Assembly (NCBI RefSeq): GCF_024868665.1
Contig: NC_079895.1
Location: forward strand, 26,758,517-26,822,516
Direction: 5' to 3'
DNA from: Triplophysa rosa
Lineage: Eukaryota; Chordata; Actinopteri; Cypriniformes; Nemacheilidae
DNA length: 64,000 nt
Position numbers and translations under genes: made by a program. Under the pieces are notes generated by a model, which saw only the letters and a list, made by a program, of their open reading frames with translations, was not told the DNA's origin and ran no database searches. Of the stretch, positions 1-11,893 are shown in pieces (position 1 is the first letter of the stretch; every line of letters begins with the position of its first letter).

Positions 1-887
1 TAATGTGACAAAATTTGTTTTCACATCTCTTCAGTACGTATTTGTTTAACAGTACAATTGGAATATTCTTCCTAATTCTTCTTTAAAAATCCCCTAAAGA
101 CGTGAAATGTGTATATTTTCAAAGATCTCTTGCTAATCTTGTAGCGGTCACTATTCACCTCCACCCAGCACACTACACCACAGCACATCCTTTTGTCTGT
201 GCAATAAAATCATTTGGCTGACGGTTATTGGTGATTGCCGCCTGTGTATTGTCTCAGACCACAGACGTTCAAAGCCAGTTGTTTTGTACTTGGCAGTGTG
301 AATTCGGGTGTCTTTCCCTTCTCTTCCTTCTCTTTTAATTTTGTCGAGGAATTCTTTTTAAACTGTTCGGTCACTGCATGGAATACGATTTACACGTTAA
401 AATACACAGGTACAGTTCAAAATGTTTTCTTTTTTTAACATGTGTGTTCGGTGCCATTAGCATTTCGTTGTCTGCACGATGTAAATGTTTACGTTTTGCT
501 TGGTTTTCAGTAATCTGTGCAAACAAAAAATCTAGTTTCATTGAAGTTGTTTTTTTATTTTTCTTGTATGTATAGCAAAAGAGCGATGCGATTAGACATG
601 TAAATTTAAAATTTAGTAAAGTTTTCAACTATTTCTATAAATTACCCCACAGGCTCTAAAAGAGGAATAATTCAGATTTTAACTCTTTGTACCTCTGTTG
701 TGTATAAAAACACAGTACGTTATGATAAAGAAAGAATGCTAATTTGAGCATGTCAGTATACAGAAATATGTTGAACAATTTAGGAGACAGCAAATAGATT
801 TTTACTTCTGTAGTAAATGATTTCTTTTTTCGGGTTGTAAGGCGCAGTGATTGAGAAACGCAAAATAGTAGATTAAACAAGTAAACG

Positions 888-980
888 AAAACGTTAAGCG
901 ATGCATTCCATGTGCCCTGTAGTATATTATGTGCCCTGTACTATAATACAGGGCACATGGAATGCATCGCTCAACGTTTT
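888..980. repeat. near-perfect 38-bp inverted repeat (hairpin)
   Basis: Arms 888-925 and 943-980 are reverse complements with 2 mismatches in 38, separated by a 17-base loop. The loop contains a further direct copy of the arm core ATGTGCCCTGTA (910-921 and 929-940). I saw no flanking target-site duplication and no long TIR element, so a template-switch origin is more likely than a transposon. It lies about 400 bp upstream of the hoxd11a ATG. Confidence 0.85.
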
Positions 981-1200
981 GATGACCGTTTCATTCCTTA
1001 TAGCAATCCCTTTTTTAACATAATCTATGACGTGGTGTTTCTGCGATTGTTTACTAATGCCTTGTAATACACACGAGGAAATCAACATGGGAGTTTCAAA
1101 AAATACAGGCAACCAATGACCTGCCTCGTGCGTTTACCTATGACTAGCTCAGAACCGACTTAATGACTGATATTGATATATGGTAATTTTTTTTACCAGA

Positions 1201-1208
1201 TCACATGA
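1201..1208. promoter_or_regulatory. E-box-like TCACATGA upstream of hoxd11a
   Basis: The octamer TCACATGA lies 160 bp 5' of the hoxd11a start. It is one of a series of TCAC(G/A)TG sites placed similarly in front of hoxd10a, hoxd9a, hoxd4a and hoxd3a. This is the M-box/E-box type recognised by bHLH-zip factors (USF, MITF/TFE). Function is inferred from motif and position only. Confidence 0.3.
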
Positions 1209-1367
1209 CACAATTACCTCAAGAATCGATCAAGATGAATTGCACGTCAGCGCGCGTTTCCGATTTTTCTCCCTCGCGAGTCCTATCCGCACGCATATGG
1301 TGCAATAGATGGGCAAAGTTTAACACAGAAAGCAGCCGATTTCTGCTCTCTGAGACCACAGCGAGCA

Positions 1368-2474
1368 ATGACGGATTACGATGATCGCAGTAACTGTGCT
1401 TCAAATATGTATTTGCCGTACTACGTTTCTGCACCAGATTTTTCGTCTGTCTCGTCGTTTTTACCACAGACCACGTCGTGTCAAGTTAATTTTCCCTATT
1501 CTTCAAACATAGCTCAAGTCCAACCTGTTCGCGAAGTGTCTTTCAGGGACTACGGACTGGACCATCCGAGCAAATGGCATTACAGGGGCAATTACGCGTC
1601 TTACTATTCGACGGACGAGATAATGCACCGAGATCTCCTGCAATCATCAAACAGAGCGGAAATGATTTTCAAGAACGACTCCGTGTACAGCCATCACGGC
1701 GGCACCAACTCCTCGTGCAATCTCTTTACTAACGTGGGCCGAAACGGAGTGCTTCCGCAAGGATTTGATCCATTTTTTGAAAACGCGAACTCTGAAAAGC
1801 TCAACCCAGAGCAGTCCAAACAAAAGCAGGACACAAGTGCCCCCGGAGATGCTGCGTGTGATAAAGCGTCTCCGGATAGCGCGGAGCAGAGCAAACGAGA
1901 AGAAACCACAGAGGAGGAATCCTCAATATCAACCTGCGATGAAGACAAGAACAACGGCTCAAGTAAGTCCCGCGCGTTAACGGCGCTTCAGTCTACCACA
2001 TTACTTTGTCTGTTGAGTTTTATGTGCCCCTTTATAAGCATGCAAAAGTTTTTATATAGCTGGTAAGATTCGCTTTGCTGTTGTAAAATATTTACGATGA
2101 TAACGTGCTTTCGCCGGATCACATCAGCGCTAGCAATGTGTCATTCATCCACTTCCGAAAAGTAACCAGTGTTTAACTGAAATTACCATTTTTTTTGTGT
2201 CATCTGTGGTTTTTGAAGTAAAACGACCGAAATACAAAAAACAATTAGTCAACAAACAAGACTTCCCTTTGACTATAATTAAAGCATGATTCATTTTCTT
2301 AAAGTTGTGCATAAAAATAGAATGATTAGCATGGCGTCACAGTTTCTAACTAAGGGTATTTCATAAAGAAATAGTCAAAGACACATCTACAGATTACATC
2401 TACAGTGTGCGCCTGCGTGCGTATGTACGTGAAGTCTGTGTGTAATTCCATATTTGTGTGTTTATGTTTGTGTT

Positions 2475-2536
<62 letters not shown>

Positions 2537-3030
2537 TGTGTGTGTGTGTGTGTGTGCGTGCGTGCGTGCGTGTGTGTGTGTGCGTGCGCACTGGGCCGCT
2601 TAAATGCATGTTTGTGCCTGTATCAGTGCATGTGAGTATATACTTCTTTTTAAACAGGGCTTTGATAAGTGTGGTGTTGACAACACAACAGTTCAAACTA
2701 ATCTCCATGCTTACATTGATACTTTTCAAAGTCATCTACCAAGATTGTTCCAGTTTAAAATCACAGTAATGTAACCAAGATACGTTTCTTTTTGTAGGTG
2801 CAACAAAGTCCAGAAAAAAGAGATGCCCGTATTCAAAATACCAGATCCGAGAACTTGAACGAGAATTCTTTTTCAATGTGTACATAAACAAAGAGAAACG
2901 TCTGCATTTGTCCAGAATGCTCAGTCTTACAGACCGACAAGTGAAGATTTGGTTCCAGAACCGAAGGATGAAAGAGAAAAAGCTCAACCGAGATCGCCTC
3001 CAGTATTTCACTGGAAATCCATTGTTCTGA
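1368..3030 (+). CDS. hoxd11a: homeobox protein Hox-D11a
   Basis: Nuclear homeodomain transcription factor of the posterior (AbdB-like) group, patterning posterior axis and fin. Exon 1 is 1368-1962 and exon 2 is 2798-3030; the 835-bp phase-1 intron runs from GTAAGT to TTTTTGTAG. The product is 275 aa. The N-terminus carries the Hox11 domain ([39 protein letters not shown]). The homeodomain is about residues 203-262, with recognition helix [13 protein letters not shown] and the Hox11-specific tail [13 protein letters not shown], which is what I recall for HOXD11. There is no hexapeptide, as expected for this group. The start is chosen by homology (MTDYDDRSN, compare MTEFDDCSN). A poly-A signal is at 3489-3494. 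Human HOXD11 is longer because of alanine and glycine runs absent here. The D assignment rather than A or C rests on the N- and C-terminal motifs and the neighbouring hoxd10. Confidence 0.96.
2456..2588. repeat. (TG)n microsatellite in hoxd11a intron
   Basis: Interrupted TG/TGCG simple repeat, the longest pure run lying around 2480-2532. It generates meaningless VCVC and THTH reading frames on both strands. Confidence 0.95.
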
Positions 3031-4238
3031 AAGTCATGATATTGTCTGCTTCGGCATACGACCACGCTTATATTTTTGTCATAATTGTGGAAGAAAAGAC
3101 ACATGAGGTATTTTCACGTCAACTGTATTTTATAACTATGCAAAATAATTGTTAAACCGGTTTTATGCGCAATGCTAGTTCTACAAAAATTGTCGAAAGC
3201 CGATGTATATTTACAGAGAACGAAAATAACCATTATGGCGAACATAGGTACCAGGACAATCTCTTAATCCTTTATGCTTATCTGTTAATGACATTGAAAT
3301 TCAATCGCTTTATGTTTGTATTAATTTATTGTATTTTCCACTGTTCAATGAAACTTATAAAATCAAAAAACAGTTCACATTGCGTAAGCAAAATATACCT
3401 TTGATTACAGTAATCAATACGTAAATACACTGAGTTAGAGTTGTGTATGCATTTATTCGTGAGTAGCATGTAATGTATTGGTGTATCAAATAAATATAAA
3501 TACAAAAGTTTTTTTGTTTATTTCTGTCTATCGCTGTGTCAGCCGTGTGGTAGTGTGCACGTGTAGGTCAGCTAAAGAGAAGTTATTTATCACAGCTGCA
3601 TTTCAAGCTCGTATTTCTGTAGAATATACTGTTTCATTTTTCAATTTATGAACAAATGTGTTTTGAATATTATACAGGAACGGAAAAGGGGACCATGAAA
3701 TAAAGAGAAACCATTTTCAGGTTTCAAAGCGTGAAAACTTTATGGGTCTATAACTAATTCCTTTCGTTGTATGTTGTTTTACACTAAGGCTGTTTACGAA
3801 ACCTTGAACAGTCTAGACAGTACAATAAACTGTGGGCAGTAAATTAAATTGGGGCTATTGGACCCCTATCCTCTTCAACTGCGACTTTGCCCTGAAACAC
3901 AAAGGGTACAGATGTTTTTTTTCCTGTTTAAAATGAAACTCAGGAAAATGTGTACATATTAAGTAGCATTTAAAAAAGAGATCTATCTTTTGAATAACCG
4001 TCATAAGCGTTATGTATTTATACGCGCGTATTTGTCTTGGTGTTTATTTAAAATTGACAATATAGACGCTTACAGTGAAACCAACTTGACTGAAATCGGC
4101 TAACCTTGGATTTCGTCAACTCTGAAAAGTAAAATGAAATATGAAAATTGTATTTGAACTTCTGTAATGTCAAGGTCGTCACCCTTAACCTTTCTGAATA
4201 AGTAAAGTTGGCTTTTTGCGGTTGTCTTTGAAAAACTA

Positions 4239-4251
4239 CGCCCTCTCAGAG
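4239..4251 (-). promoter_or_regulatory. weak CTCF-like motif (minus)
   Basis: Reverse complement reads CTCTGAGAGGGCG. It keeps the AGAGGGCG half of the CTCF core but differs from CCASYAGRKGGC at the 5' side. It lies in a small GC-rich island (4236-4275). Confidence 0.2.
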
Positions 4252-5135
4252 GCGCCGCAGTGCAGCACGGCCCAACATGGCCGCTGCATTCCACACATTT
4301 ACACTGAAAACTCGTGCGCCTTCAATGGCCTACTGAACACTCAACATGGACACCCTTTGAATAAGTGACATGCTCAAATGTAAAATAAAACAAGTATCAT
4401 TTCTGTTATTTTGATGATGATGATTAGCCTATTATTATTATTACTTCTTATACTAATTCTAGGCTACTAATAATCACTTTATTATGTTTTGGCTGCAAAG
4501 GCAATATATACAGTATGAGACAAATAAAATGAAAATGATTACATTCAATTACGTTCTCTTTAGCTTATGTTTTAAGAAACAGAGCGCTCCTAAATAAATA
4601 TAGGTGAGAAAACTACCTTCATCTTTCCATTATACTTTAAACAAACATCTGATGTGCAATTTGAATGTACTCTGATTTAGGCAAACGTGCATCTACAAGC
4701 TGATTTTGTTTTGTACATTTTTTTTTCTATTTAGGCGTAGAAAACATGCCTCTATTTCCTTAGGTAGAATATGTATATTTAAATACGAAATGTTGATCAA
4801 AAAGTGCTACAATAAGTTGTGATGGTATCTTTTAGCTACTACCACATGAATACTAAGGTGCATTACAAATTTAGAATAGAATAATAACAATATATTTGCA
4901 CAAAAATAATGCATATAATTCTAACTGAACACTCAGTAACAGATTGTAGGCTATGTCCTGTATTTTCATTTTGTATTAATTTTGCAATGAGAAAAACTTT
5001 ACATTTCAATTTCACCCCATAAACAGCTGAAAACATAACAATAAGAAACAACAAAAATAAAATAAATCAGACATCAGAAATCAGAAATGAATTTTATTTT
5101 ACACCTCTTTTATATGGTTTTGACACTGCTTAAAG

Positions 5136-5148
5136 CCACAAGAGGGCG
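5136..5148 (+). promoter_or_regulatory. CTCF-like motif between hoxd11a and hoxd10a
   Basis: CCACAAGAGGGCG fits the CTCF core consensus CCASYAGRKGGCR at all but one position and stands out in AT-rich surroundings. CTCF sites between posterior Hoxd genes are well established in mammals. Occupancy here is inferred only. Confidence 0.4.
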
Positions 5149-7242
5149 AACTTACAGCAATGTTTGGGCCTGGTGCAGGGTAATCCAAGTGTATGTCAGT
5201 AACAACAATGACTATGATCTTGAGCGAGTACGTGATCTAAGGTTTTACACATAGGCCTTATGTTGTTAATGTGCAGTATGAAACCTCTTAATGTGTTTAC
5301 TTATTTTTACCCTCAATACATTTACACTTTTATAAAAGATTCTATCTCAAATTAACCAGGGATACGTATAAAGGCAATAGTTGAGACGACATTTTCTACC
5401 CTGTCTCAGAGGTTAGCTTCTCTGGAAGAATACTTCACAGTTCTCTTTTGAACCACCACAACAATAACCACCACATCATATTATTATTGTTATTATTATT
5501 ATTATTAGTATTAGCAGCAGCAGCAGAATTGCCTAAATTTAGCAGATGTATTGTGTAAGGCGATAAGCAGGTTTTTAGTATTTTTTAACACTTTTATGAG
5601 AGAGATCAGACTGTCGAAAAATGTATGAATAGGCCTACTCCTATCATCGATGGGTTATGAAGGTACAACACAGTCCGTGTGGTATCAATAGGCCTATTCG
5701 TTATATTACTCATTTGTCCGGTCTGTTTATTGTTTATAAAAAATAACTTTAAAAAATAAGTTTTAGAAGTTAAACTCGATAACGGAGGGACATTGATGTT
5801 TTTTTAAACAAACACAACAATTAATAATTATTACAAATAACAGATATGTTTAATGTGTAGCCTATCTAAACGTTTATCTTTTTACAGATGTCGACATGTA
5901 CAGTTATTCTGTTTTTTGTTGTACTTTTAGCAATGCTATCAGTCATATTAATGTTAAGCGGAAACTCGCGCGATTTTTTAAAGGAAAGTGATGTTAAATT
6001 TAGTTCACTCATTTTCATTAATATAGTGTGTAAGGAAACATAAAATCCATGGCCGTAAGTGTATTATTTGTTGTCTTACTTTGTTGTTAGTATTTAGCAA
6101 ACATGTGCACATGTCCCCAAACGTTTACTTAATTTGTCACCAATTTTACAATAAGTTGATGACGGCTTATCGCTATTTAAAAAAAAAAAAAGATAATATT
6201 ATTACTTGAAGATAAATAGGTTATTGGCTACACTTGTAACGTACGTAATACAAATAATTTCAAGACGCTTAACAGACATCCATATTTATGTTTTCCATTT
6301 TACCGAGTTCCAAAACTGAACATTTCTGAAAAGAATTTGCATTTTTACTTGAAGCTTTTGATTTTTTTCTCCTGCAATTTTATAATGACTAATCGACCTC
6401 AATGAAAAACACCAATGTTATACCAACTTAGCTAAATACAGCTAAATACATTTATACGTATTTGTATAACCACGGAGTTAATTAAAAATGATATAAATAC
6501 ACAACATAAATTCAGTAGCCTACATTATAAAACAAACACACACAAAACTTAACACTGTACGTATGAGACAACTGTATTAAATCATTTAAATATTTCGTGA
6601 AATATGTTTTGAATTTGCCTGCTGTAGTATTAACTTAAATAGCAAATATACACATATAAAGATGATACACAATTACCGATTTGCTAACATATAATTATCA
6701 TAAGTATATTTTAAAAAGTGTTTTGTTCGGTTAGGCATTCTTCGATCATATGCTCCATGCAAAAACAGAGAACAGGCAACATCATTTGTGTCGCTGAAAT
6801 GAATGATAAATACACATATTAACAGGTAACGTGGTTTTATTTTTCAGACATAAAACACAAGTTTTGCCTTTCAGCCTTAATTCAATGTGCAGTCTGTGTA
6901 CTTTAGGCTCACGTCCGTTGCATCAGTCTGCGGCATCATCTGCATTTTCCCACTGAAATATTAAACGACCAGAAAATGCCTCAAGCATCTGCAGACATTT
7001 CGTTTCTTGACCTTGAATTCGACTCGAAAGGAGTACAAAACAGGCTGTGGTAACTGGTGCAATTTATTTTCATTGCACGTGATCCTTATTCGCCGTACAC
7101 CCATTTTGTCCACACTTTACATGTCATGTTGAAAGGTGAGTTTTAAAACGACATTCTGCTAATCTTGAAACCAATTTCAAGTCCTTGTTCTAGGTGTCGC
7201 TGTTGACCACGTCTAAAACTTCAAACCGCGTACCAAGGTGTC

Positions 7243-7250
7243 CACGTGAT
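7243..7250. promoter_or_regulatory. CACGTGAT E-box upstream of hoxd10a
   Basis: CACGTGAT at 7243 is 153 bp 5' of the hoxd10a ATG. A second copy is at 7076-7083, and a CATGTG variant is at 7303-7308. It belongs to the recurring E-box series of this cluster. Confidence 0.35.
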
Positions 7251-7402
7251 GGGGAAGAGCCTGCGTCTCAAGGCCATTTTCAAATTTCATTGGTGAGAAT
7301 GTCATGTGGTTGCAGAGAGACGCTGTAGGTTACGCCGGGATTGTTTTGCTAGATATGTAAGCCTACAGAGGACACCTCTCTCCTTCGTAAAAACGCTCCA
7401 AA

Positions 7403-9200
7403 ATGTCCTTTCCCAACAGCTCTCCTGCTGTTAACACGTTTTTCGTAGATTCTTTGATTGGTGCGTGCAGAACAGATTTTTACTCCAGCAGTAACATGTA
7501 CATGCCATCCACTGCAGAAATGGGAACCTATGGAATGCAAACCTGTGGACTCCTGCCGTCTCTTGGCAAACGGGGGGAAGTAAACCACCAAAACATGAGC
7601 ATGAACGTCCACTCGTACATACCTCAAACTGATAACTGGGCAGATCCGACTAGGTCCTGTCGGTTAGAGCAACCGCTTAACCAGATGTCCACCTTCACAT
7701 TTTCACAGAATATAAAAGAAGAGACAAACTGTTGTATGTACTCCGACAAGAGAGCAAAGGTCAGCGCGTCTGAGATACCCGCGTACTCCAACCTGATTAC
7801 CGAATCGTGTTCCGTTGACAGTCCCGAGATTCCGGTCCCTGGATACTTTAGACTAAGCCAAACTTACGCGACGGCGAAAAACATCCAGGACTATGACAAC
7901 GAGGCGATTAATCCAAACACCACGTTAATGCAGCTGAACAGGGTGACTCCAAAAGCGCAGTCGACGCCCTTTGTGGAGGTGGAAAAGAAACTACCGCAAG
8001 AACGTGACACAAGGAGCTCGTCCCCGGCGCAAAGCCCGGAGCCCAAAGCCAGCGCGCAGGAGGACAAGACCTGCTCCACTGGGGCGTCTGTCTCGAGCCC
8101 TGAATTGCCACAGAGAGAAGGGAAAGGTGGGTACAATAAAAGGATTAATCGCGTCTTGGTGTAACGCGAACGCTCCAGCATCATAAAACCCAATATAAAA
8201 CACAAACAACCCGAAAGTCGTAATGTTTAATGGGAGTCTTACTCAGGTTGCAGTAAAAGCCTTAACAGGAAACGGCGCTGCGAGGGCGCGTTAACATCAA
8301 ATACGTTTTGTTGCAAGTGACTTGGAACCATTCTTCTTTGTTCGATATAAGCAGAGTGAAATGGTTTTTGTATTTCATCCGTACAGCACAAAAATAAAAC
8401 GTGTTTCATGAACGAAATAAAACGTTCATTTATTTGTCACTTATTTGATATTGAAAAATGCACTCTTCTGGATTTGTGGAATTTGGTATTGCCATATTTA
8501 TGGTGCAGTCAGTGGAGGCGCATAATCCAAATTGCATGTATTTTCCTGTTACAACATGGGAAAGACAAGCTGTAAACATAAGCATAAAGCTATAAACGTT
8601 AACTAAACTGAGAGAACGCACTGTTAATAAATGAATGATGGCAACATACTAAACATTCAAATTGAGGTTTTCGAGATTTGTTGTTAAATACCAGCAGACG
8701 TAAAGGTCGAAACGAGGTCACATGCAGACACAATTACAACATGTTGTCCCATGTACGTTCATTTAAAATTCAGTGTATTACAATATTTCAAAATGGAAAT
8801 ATAAAACAACCCATAGCAAACAATTAATTTATTCATATTTTATTTGAGGGGAAATAGAGCCTATCCCAAAGCGAGGCAGCAGGCGGCTGGTGCTGTTGGA
8901 TCACTTTGTCTTTTTTGTTTTGCAGAGTCCAAAAGCGAAACGCCGACAAGCAACTGGTTAACTGCGAAGAGTGGAAGGAAAAAACGATGTCCATACACAA
9001 AGCACCAGACCTTGGAATTAGAAAAAGAGTTTTTATTCAATATGTACCTGACTCGGGAGCGCCGTCTAGAGATCAGCAAAAGCGTCAACCTCACCGACAG
9101 ACAAGTGAAAATCTGGTTTCAAAACCGCAGGATGAAACTTAAGAAAATGAGTCGAGAAAATCGTATTCGTGAACTTACCTCTAATCTCACTTTTTCGTGA
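7403..9200 (+). CDS. hoxd10a: homeobox protein Hox-D10a
   Basis: Posterior-group homeodomain transcription factor. Exon 1 is 7403-8126 (donor GTGGGT) and exon 2 is 8926-9200 (acceptor TTTTGCAG); the intron is 799 bp, phase 1. The product is 332 aa, close to the 340 aa I recall for human HOXD10. The N-terminus has the diagnostic [31 protein letters not shown] and [13 protein letters not shown] blocks. A tryptophan PBX motif ([13 protein letters not shown]) sits immediately before the homeodomain (about residues 258-317), as in group 10. The recognition helix is [13 protein letters not shown] and the C-terminal tail ends LTSNLTFS. A poly-A signal AATAAA is at 9673-9678. Start is by homology and by its context AAAATGTCC. 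It is intact, with no frameshift seen. Confidence 0.97.
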
Positions 9201-10510
9201 GCATGCAACAATCAAGAATTCACCCTCCCTCTCTTTCGGCCCATGTTCTCGTGTGTAATGATAACACGAGGGCTGCGGGCATTGTTTTGGTTACTTTCAC
9301 GTTCCAATGTTGTAATTGTTGCTACATCCTTGTGATTTGTTGCTACGTCCTTAATAGGATTTTCAATGTGAAGCGTTGTGTATTTTGAATATGTTTCACA
9401 GGGTATACAAATGGTGTTGGGTCCTAATTTAAGCAAAAGCCGACATAAACATAAACTGTTCGAAGCCGTTTTATTTCCAACGTGGACCAGCAAAACTGTC
9501 GCAAGAACAGACAAAGAAGTCATGGCTTTGGACATGAAGGCACGTGTAAAAAGTGTGTCCATCCTTCCACCAGTGAAATCTAACATCTGAAATGATTACG
9601 TAATCAATGTTTGCGAAATACATATTTAAATGTCTATATCAGTGCATGTTTATGGCATGTGGTCAGTGGATTAATAAATGAATAATGTAAGGTGTAGTTT
9701 GCTCTGTGTTTTCTTAAAGCATATCGGATAAAATTGGAAGTTGATTTCTTTGCTCTCCCTGCTTTAAATTCAAACCTGTTCTGTACAAGAACACCTATAC
9801 TGATGAATAAGTCTATGTCATTTAATTATGCACATGTAAACGTTTAGATTTTCACTGGGCAAAGATAGCAAAGAATGCAAAATATGATGTTTTATTCAAA
9901 TGTAGCAGTCTGTAAATGTAAGTAACAACAGACTAATCCACAGCTACAGGGTCTTGAAGAACGACAAAGAATTATTCACAATGCAGTCGAAAATATTAGT
10001 AAATTCATCAAAGTTAAATCAACAATTGCGTGATGTTAGGTGCCAGTTTTGAGAAGAATTAATATTATAGTTAAGTACTACATTTTAAAACTCAAAAGAA
10101 AAAACGAAATAAAATTGGATTGAGGCACAACCATGTTTTATTTAAAAAATGCTGCACTTTATTTTAAGATGAATTGATTTGAGAACGTCAGTATAGAAAA
10201 CATTACAGTACAAATAACGAATGCTGAAAACTCAATTCGAAAACAAAAACATATATCTTTTTGCAGACTTTAGGGGAAAATGGCCCACATCTAAGTACTG
10301 CAGAAGCGTAGCCTACACGGGGGCTTCAGAAGACTTGCATGAACACTTAAAAGTGGAAATGATTTGGACTGTCATGTAGCCTATCACATGATGTCCCTTA
10401 ACGCCGCTCTTTCCACAAGTCCCAGATAATTATTTTAAAGCTCTCTTCCGCATTTTTGTGTGTGGCCTCGACCACTAGCTCTCTCGCGCACAGACACACA
10501 CACACACATA

Positions 10511-10744
10511 CACTGTAAAAAATGATTTGTAGTTTTTTGTTGTTTCAACTTAAAAAAATAAGTTACCTTTTTGCCTTAAAATTTTAAGTTAGTTCAACCT
10601 AAAAAATATTAGTTCACTTAATGAATTTGTTGCAAACTCGTTGTGTTGACTAATATTTTTAAGTTGAACTAACTTTTAAGGCAACAAGGTAACTTATTTT
10701 TTTAAGTTGAAACAACAAAAAACAACAAATCATTTTTTACAGTG
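10511..10744. mobile_element. foldback MITE with TA target duplication
   Basis: The 234-bp element begins CACTGTAAAAAATGATTTG and ends with its inverted complement. The two arms, about 100 bp each, pair almost completely with a few small indels. TA dinucleotides flank both ends (10509-10510 and 10745-10746), consistent with a Tc1/mariner-type non-autonomous element. It sits inside a CA repeat tract, whose halves lie on either side. There is no coding capacity. It is the only clear transposon within the hoxd11-hoxd1 interval. Confidence 0.85.
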
Positions 10745-11775
10745 TACATACACACACACACTAAGAATTCCGTACAGAAGTGTGTGCGGCCACAATAGAA
10801 GCACAGACAGAAATATACTGTATCTATAACATTTCTCCACGTTTCTGTTCTGCATGAATATTGTTTTCAAACACAAAAACGTGTATTATTAACTTAAATA
10901 ATGGAAATGCTGTTTTCATCACCCTTTACGCATCTGTTTGCAATAAACAGTCTTAAACCCTATATTAATTTGAATTATGTGACGCAGCAATATCTGCCTT
11001 CTTTGAAGTCAATCCACACGCAGATCACCTTCTTACTGCCCGATGTGTTATCTAAAATAAAGAAAATGACCCGAAATATTTTACATTGATGTATTTTTTT
11101 CATCCAATGACAGACACCCAGGCCCAGACGCTGTAACGGCAAGTTTCTGTTTTATTAAGGGCACATTAATACATAATCAAATGCACCTCATAAAAATTTT
11201 ATTGATAGACATAAAAGTAGGCAAACTATGGCTCGCTTTTCAATAAATACAAAAATAGGAATATTATTTTCTTTGTCAGTCATACAATAACAAAACCACA
11301 TTTAAAAATGAAAGATCTTAACATTAATGCAGTGCGGACAGTTTATAAAATATGAGAATCTGTGAGACTGTGGTGGATCGTAGTTTTACAGCATGTTATT
11401 GCATTTATTTTACGAGGACTTGCAACTCAGTACTCTATAAAATACTTTACAAGGCCAGAGTATATGACATACATTGTGATGAAATTTTGCAAGATTTTAC
11501 ACTCTACTGCAATCATTTGTTAATGTAGCCTATTACTGGTGAATGCTGGTTTGAAATAAATGGGGTGGTGTTAATATACCCGCAAAGAAAAAAAAGACCG
11601 GTACCACCTCCGTTGGAGTGGCGCGTTAAAAGCACGAGGAATCACGGGAACGGAATGTACAATGTAATTACACGTTGGTTGTGTTAAACGTAATTTTTTG
11701 TCCTCATTTTTGAAAGTACAAAATCAAAACATACCGTTATTGGCGGACTGATTTACTCTCAGTATTAGTAAATAT

Positions 11776-11787
11776 GATCACGTGATC
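11776..11787. promoter_or_regulatory. palindromic E-box GATCACGTGATC upstream of hoxd9a
   Basis: A perfect 12-bp palindrome containing TCACGTGA, 106 bp 5' of the hoxd9a ATG, with a CCAAT-type ACCAATCA sequence at about 11794-11801. It is the strongest member of the E-box series. Factor binding is inferred. Confidence 0.45.
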
Positions 11788-11893
11788 CATGTAACCAATC
11801 ACTGAAGATGAAGGCAGCAAAATACTATGATTGTTCAGAGGCAAGGTTTCCGTAACGGAGTAACGTTTTATATGAGTTCGCAGGGGTCTGAAA

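Larger units (their letters stand above)
1..1367. other. spacer upstream of hoxd11a
   Basis: No coding exon is recognisable. The stretch is AT-rich and carries a strong inverted repeat at 888-980 and an E-box-like TCACATGA at 1201. There is no homeobox 3' exon of hoxd12 here, so hoxd12/hoxd13, if present in this species, lie beyond the left edge. The last ~170 bases are presumably the hoxd11a promoter and 5' UTR. Confidence 0.6.
3031..7402. other. hoxd11a-hoxd10a intergenic region
   Basis: It holds the hoxd11a 3' UTR (AATAAA at 3489), then AT-rich spacer with no coding exon, no tRNA and no transposon that I recognise. Notable are CTCF-like motifs at 4239 and 5136. The block about 6880-7400, of more balanced composition, is likely the hoxd10a promoter region and carries two CACGTGAT octamers. 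Confidence 0.5.
9201..11893. other. hoxd10a-hoxd9a intergenic region
   Basis: Contains the hoxd10a 3' UTR (AATAAA at 9673), AT-rich spacer, one MITE at 10511-10744 and the hoxd9a promoter with its palindromic E-box at 11776. No coding exon is recognised. Confidence 0.5.

Noticed and set aside
2400..2769. Open frames rich in VCVC or THTH
   Set aside because: Products of the TG microsatellite inside the hoxd11a intron.
5626..5700. Short inverted AATAGGCCTA / TAGGCCTATT pair
   Set aside because: Only about 10 bp of matching sequence, and TAGGCCTA-type words are common in this genome; no element boundaries.
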